A stretch of DNA of 64,000 nucleotides from Daphnia pulex (lineage: Eukaryota; Arthropoda; Branchiopoda; Diplostraca; Daphniidae). Below are positions 59,151 to 64,000 of this stretch, in pieces. The notes beneath the pieces were generated by a model. That model was not told the DNA's origin. It did not search any database and worked only from the letters and a program-made list of their open reading frames with translations. The DNA lies in contig NC_060019.1 of the NCBI RefSeq assembly GCF_021134715.1, positions 2,604,001 through 2,668,000 of the forward strand, given 5' to 3'. The translations under genes were made by a program, and so were the position numbers. Numbering within the stretch: position 1 is the stretch's first letter; each line of letters opens with the position of its first letter.

Positions 59151-59822
59151 TTCTATACGTTAAAGTACAAAAAGGAATAAAATATAAAATCGAGAAAAAG
59201 CCTAGAGCACCTCACTATAAAACTAGCCATCCCAACCAAGAATTGGTAAAATGTAAAAGCAATCCAAAAGACAAATTTAAACGAACGACGTGATGATCAC
59301 GACAATTAGTATCCAAACTTCTTACTAAAAACACCTGTCATGGGGATTCTTGCGTAACGCCCTACTTAAAAAACAACCATGGTTCCATTTTTCTTCACAA
59401 TTGTTGTTTTCGGGCTTCGTCTTTCCGTAGAAAGCGAGTGATGAAAGCTGCTCAACGCCCTTTTGTCCTAGCTTTTTTGCGTCTTTATACCCTACGTCAA
59501 TGGACGCTGCCCTCATCCTCGCAAAATTGCTTCCCTTACACCTCAAAGTTGAGGAAATCGTTGAAAATAAATCCTTTTCTGTCCATGCTTCTCTGCTGCC
59601 GCACTCCTCTTTTCTAGTTGCTGTCGATGTTCTTGCCATGATTTCGCCCTCATATATTCACCTTCCAATTTATCACTTCGGTATCACCGTGAGAAACTGC
59701 TGCACTTGGAATTGTTTGATCTCTGGAATTATGCTCGGTCCATCACCAACAGGAAATAATCGGCACCAAGGCCGTCGAAAAAACTTTCAAAATATACAGT
59801 TGAACATTTGAACGAAAAACAG

Positions 59823-61000
59823 AATTCGTGATCAGCAAAATGAAAGAAGCATTCAGAGTTTGCGACATGGTAAATTGCAATTGAAAGTAAGAAGAATTTT
59901 TAAACAGATGAATTGGCATGAAAGCGATAGACTGGATACTGCGGCTACGAAAAGTGCCATAATTGCAGCAAAAAACATTTGAAAGTTTCACTGAAAATGG
60001 CTCACGAGCTTAGTTGCAAGAACGTTGCTGAGTTTATTTCTGTTTTGGTGGGAATACGTTGTTCGTCGTCTGGACTGTCTCAGTGAATCCAAATTAAAAT
60101 TTAACCGTGGAGTAAAGCCGAAAAACCATTGTTTCGATATTAAAGCTGAAGAATTTCTAAAAAATCCGCAAGTAATTGTTGATGATTTCAAAGAACTACG
60201 AGAGAAATGTGATGCAGCCAATACAGGATACCAAAGGTTTGGAAATTCCATCACTTCAGTTAATCATTATCAAAAGCATTTAAATTTCCCCAAAAATGAT
60301 CAAAAAGTAGAAGTTTCGCAAACCACCTCTTTTAAAATGGCTATCGAAATTTACCAAGGTCCAATGGACGATCCGCAATCGACTCAAGACAGAAAGTCTT
60401 TAATGATATTTTATAAAAGAAAAATGACAGAAGCATTTGGAGTTTGCGACATGGTCAAATTGCAATTGAAAGGAAGAAGAATTTTTAAACAGATTAATTG
60501 GCATGAAATCAATAGACTGGATACTGTTTTCTACGAAAAGTGCCATAATTACAGCAAAAAACATTTGAAAGTTTCACTGAAGATGGCTCACGAGCTTAGT
60601 TGCAAGAACGTTGCTAAGTTTATTTATGTTTTGATGGGAATACGTTGTTCGTCGTCTGGACCGTCTCAGTGAATCCAAATTACAACTTAACCGTGGAGTA
60701 AAGCCGAAAAACCATTGTTTCGATATTAAAGCTGAAGAATTTCTAAAAAATCCGCAAGTAATTGTTGATGATTTCAAAAAAACTACGAGAGAAATGTGAT
60801 GCAGCCAATACAGGATACCAAAGGTTTGGAAATTCCATCACTGCAGTAAATCATTATCAAAAGCATTTAAATTTCATCAAAAATGATCAAAAAAAGCAAA
60901 CCACCTCTTTTAAAATGGCTATCGAAATTTGCTAAGGTAATGGACGATCCGCAATGGACTCAAGACAGAAAGTCTTTAATGATATCATATAAAAGAAATA
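59823..61000 (+). repeat. Tandem repeat with ~580-bp period, 2+ units, protein-coding origin
   Basis: Unit starts recur at about 59838 and 60421 (gaagcatt..gagtttgcgacatgg). Other markers recur at 60118 and 60704 (ccgaaaaaccattgtttcga) and at 60336 and 60912 (atggctatcgaaattt). Copies are mostly identical but differ by single-base indels that shift the frame. Confidence 0.85.
60025..60672 (+). CDS. Unrecognised protein frame inside the 580-bp tandem repeat
   Basis: A 215-codon frame (first ATG-like start not firm). It contains VKPKNHCFDIKAEEFLKNPQ, REKCDAANTGYQRFGNSITS and INWHEINRLDTVFYEKCHNY. After KNVAKFIYVLMG the frame leaves the pattern: the next unit continues one base off, with VRRLDRLSESKLQLNRGVKP. 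The product would be soluble and lysine-rich. I know no family for it. The indels suggest it is a pseudogene or an assembly-sensitive array. Confidence 0.45.
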   Translation: MLSLFLFWWEYVVRRLDCLSESKLKFNRGVKPKNHCFDIKAEEFLKNPQVIVDDFKELREKCDAANTGYQRFGNSITSVNHYQKHLNFPKNDQKVEVSQTTSFKMAIEIYQGPMDDPQSTQDRKSLMIFYKRKMTEAFGVCDMVKLQLKGRRIFKQINWHEINRLDTVFYEKCHNYSKKHLKVSLKMAHELSCKNVAKFIYVLMGIRCSSSGPSQ

Positions 61001-61781
61001 ATATGAATCGGCTACGCGTTGCCATTTCTTAAATCTCATTTGTGTCCAAAGCGTAAAGCGCGTAAAGCTCTTTAAAAACGCTGTACGGTAATTTGCCATT
61101 TGGGAAACAAATGAAATTCCAAGAAGTGGCAACGCAGGATGTCCAACAACTCTATTGTTTCACGAAAAACATCAATGTGGCCTCTCCGCCTACCCCTTCT
61201 ACACATTTCTTGACCCCACCACAAAGTGAAATTGTCTGCTCAGACTTGATGAGCCTCGATGGTTTGCGTCGTTTGCTAAAATAGTATGAATCAATTGGAA
61301 ATATTAAAAATCGAATCTTTACAAATAATGTTAATTTTATAAAAAATGCAACTCACATTTAAAAAATGCAAAAGAAAAAATTGACATATTCTGCTATTTT
61401 TTAATTTTAAATTTTCTTGATTTACTTTTGTCATGGGTATTAAGAAGAGATTCTCTCAATAAACTAGGCTAACTTCCGAAGTTGCTAGTTTTATTAAAGC
61501 GAAAAATTTTTTTGACACGAATTTGTAATTACTCTTGCATAGCGGCTTATATGGAGTTTCGCCATTGTCATTACTAGTTAAGAATTTTTCCCATTTAAGT
61601 CATCTCTATTTCCCGTTCATAATTGAATGCCTTCATTATCAGGTGAGATTTTCGTGTTTGTTTCCCCTCGATATTCATTGTAGTTTATTTATTGTTAATT
61701 TTTAAGAAAAAGGCAATTTGTTTACAAAAACCACATCCTGCCCCGAGGATATAGAGAACCCCGCGCACCCCGTCTCATCTT

Positions 61782-62742
61782 AGTTTCTTCTTCGTCTCTT
61801 CTTTCCATTCTCCCTTGGGGCAAGAAATTACACCTATCCCTCGGCAACTCCGCCAACCCACGGCATCCACCTGTCCCATTTGGCGCCATCTGCCGTGGCC
61901 TCTTCATGGCCCAACATACTGAAGAGCGTCGGTCACGATCTTTCAGATCTTCAGGACGCCGACGTTCCGGAAGAGAGCGTCGATGATACCGACAGTAAGA
62001 GAAGAGTGCCTCCGGCAGCCAGTAAGTTGATCCGACATTTATTTCAGACTAGACTAGACGACGTTAGAAAATGAAAAAGAGAGAAAGAGGATCTTTGAGG
62101 GGTACTAGACGATCCTATAACTAGAATTATTTTAATTGTGTTTCCTTATTTCTTTTGATACTTAACTTAAATCTCATCCGTTTTTCCATCCAGATTGGGT
62201 GAGAGCACAGGGACCTAAAGAGCCGTTGCTCCATGCCAAGCCATTTAAGTTGGCGCTCAAGAAATCCGGTGCTTTCGGATTGGCCAATAACTTACCGTCA
62301 ACTCATCCCACGCCAACGGTCAATACTCCGACCCAGGACTCGTCTCCGAACACAATCATGCACCGCCTCCTCCGCCACCGGCCTGGTAAAAGCTTAGACA
62401 AATAAGTAATCAAAAAAAGCAGAAATCAATCATTCAATTAACTTAATTCTAAAATCAGACAGCATCAAACTCTGATCTTACGTCTGATTTTGAATTCTGA
62501 CACCTATCTTGATTTCGCTGCTCATCAAGCTAAACCTAAAGTGGCAACATTGAATGTTTTATTTTCAACAATAAAATGGCCTCATTCCAGCAACTCGGAT
62601 ATCGTTCGGTTCGAGTGACAGCACAGTAGCCCTAACATTTCTGTTGCCTCAGAGTTTTACCGATGGTATCGGACTTCAATCGGGACAGGATGGCAAGGAA
62701 TACAGATTTGTAGCCGAGTTACAACATCAATTGGTCACAGTT
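61782..62742 (+). CDS. Proline-rich hypothetical gene, 3' part
   Basis: An exon from about 61782 (acceptor catcttag) to 62021 gives NYTYPSATPPTHGIHLSHLA and LKSVGHDLSDLQDADVPEES, ending in GCAGCCA before a gtaagt donor. It joins in frame to the next exon after ttccatccag (~62193), which gives NWVRAQGPKEPLLHAKPFKL and ends at a TAA (62403-62405). A possible alternative last exon (~62651-62742) reads SFTDGIGLQSGQDGKEYRFV to a TAA. Upstream exons are not identified. The protein looks largely disordered; no domain was recognised. Confidence 0.45.
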
Positions 62743-62769
62743 TAATAAACTGATGTCAAGTAGGTCCTT

Positions 62770-64000
62770 TCATTTCAATCATTTGTTTGTGTTTAAAGAT
62801 ATTTCTAAGTTATTTCGAGGGAATTCGAAAAAGCAAAAGTAAAAAACAGTGTTGATTCTGCTCAAGTTAACTCGGGAAAAAGTGGCCGCCTAAATCACCC
62901 TTAATCTTTATGAATCCATTGTCACTTCAAACAGATAGATTCAGACAGATACATATAATAGTTTCCATGTGGTGCAAATAACTATTTAACTGTTTGTTCT
63001 CTTTTTATTGCTTGTTGAGTATTCTGGTTGTGCTGAAATTTTACTAAGAAAAATGCACTCAAGTGTTCTTTTAAACTGATCCATGCAAAAAGAGGGAAAA
63101 TCAGACAAAGTAACAAGAATGTTCCACCACAGTAAATATATCTTAAACAATATGTCAAACTGAATCCGATAAATTTTAATTTTTGATTTCATCAAGTACT
63201 TATGAAACCAAACTCTGATTCCAATACACAAATTCCAATCACACCACTTTGTTGACAGTTTTTCGCAACGAGTAGCTCGGTTGCTTTATAGAACTTCTTT
63301 CTGTTTCGCCGTAATTTTCTTGGCTTTCTTTGCGGGAGCAGGCGTGACAACTAACGTTTCTTCTACTTCCCATAGCCCAGCACTTGAAGAAGGCATCGAT
63401 TTAGTATCAACTTCAGCCACCTTCCATGTTTAATCCTCTTTATTCAGGTTTAAATACTTACGGATCAACCATTCTTGTAAGATTTAAAAAGTTAATTGGT
63501 TGGGGATGAAATAAAACTTCCGTCATGCAACTCATAATTCCAGCCATATAGGAGCACAGCATTTTCTTCAGTTCATTCTCTTTCCTTCGTATGACTCGCT
63601 TCCCTCTAAAGTGTAGATTGAAGGATTATTATTTTGAAATTTTTCTCGGATATATTTCTAATCGATGTCGCCGACGTTTTGGTTTCTACATTTTTTTATC
63701 AGACCGAGTATTAAATGTTTATCCTCATCAGACCACCCAAGTTTTCAAATTTCAGGGTTCAGTTTTGTTTGTAGTTACGGAAGCAGTCAAAGGCCCTTAT
63801 TATCCCTGTCCGACTTCAAATTAATCCCCTTTGTTCCCGTATTTACTTAGGAATTCCTGAAAGAAAAAAATTTTTTTTTTGTTGTAAACAAAAATCAAAT
63901 TTAGATGACTACTATACTAAACATTTGCCTTAAATTCTTGATTTGAGAAAGGAGATTTCGGGGGGGGGGTCTTCACCTTAATTTTACCGTATTCCATTCC
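62770..64000. other. No recognisable gene
   Basis: AT-rich sequence with short frames that lack motifs (for example 63591-63824). A G run lies at 63960-63969. Confidence 0.4.

Overview
The window is eukaryotic nuclear DNA from an arthropod. A branchiopod crustacean of the Daphnia type is my best guess. Supporting points are short GT-AG introns of about 60-100 bp, a KLF15-type zinc-finger gene, an astacin protease gene, a class C GPCR, an expanded kinase/ankyrin family, and many decayed DNA transposons, SINEs and LINE pieces. The species is an inference; no sequence search was possible.

Layout. 1-15.1 kb: two copies of a unit made of a minus-strand gene encoding an IRE1-like (pseudo)kinase plus ankyrin repeats (1-2504, running off the left edge; and 9110-12817, complete, 1,119 aa as spliced here), each head-to-head with a small two-exon plus-strand gene (3227-3791; 13528-14092) whose 165-aa product has an R-x4-H motif of the kind seen in HEPN RNases. 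A 2,251-bp stretch (2516-4766 and 12817-15067) reads as identical in both copies, while the adjoining kinase and ankyrin exons are clearly diverged. A KLF15-like transcription factor gene (4816-5743) starts 49 bp after the end of the first identical block. An ankyrin fragment (7267-7536) and a diverged local duplication fill the rest.

15.1-21.4 kb: a four-exon class C GPCR gene (18175-21064, 894 aa) with a long GC-richer coding region. 21.8-22.5 kb: a dead gamma-glutamyltransferase copy.

22.9-41 kb: a gene-poor region. It holds two TA-flanked terminal-inverted-repeat elements (23258-23965; 24353-26189), three copies of a compact ~0.6-1.0 kb repeat (one nested, two in tandem), a perfect 26-bp hairpin, a Tc1-like transposase relic, a long-inverted-repeat element (34073-35534) carrying two head-to-head tRNA-derived SINE heads, and an old non-coding duplication (33.3-37.5 kb versus 38.4-40.95 kb) that flanks that insertion.

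41-50.3 kb: fragmentary or unrecognised multi-exon genes, then a complete seven-coding-exon astacin gene (49022-50299, 266 aa) with a TATA box. 51-64 kb: a MULE-type transposase gene (minus), a coiled-coil retroelement-like ORF with an internal TGA, a possible LTR edge, a LINE reverse-transcriptase relic, a Dicer RNase III/dsRBD fragment, a ~580-bp tandem repeat of unknown protein-coding sequence, and a proline-rich hypothetical gene.

How the genes may work together: the only clear functional grouping is the repeated divergent pair of pseudokinase-ankyrin gene and HEPN-like gene. Ankyrin repeats, an IRE1-like pseudokinase and an RNase are the parts of vertebrate RNase L, here in a different order and split over two genes. 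This parallel is an inference and is developed in the findings.
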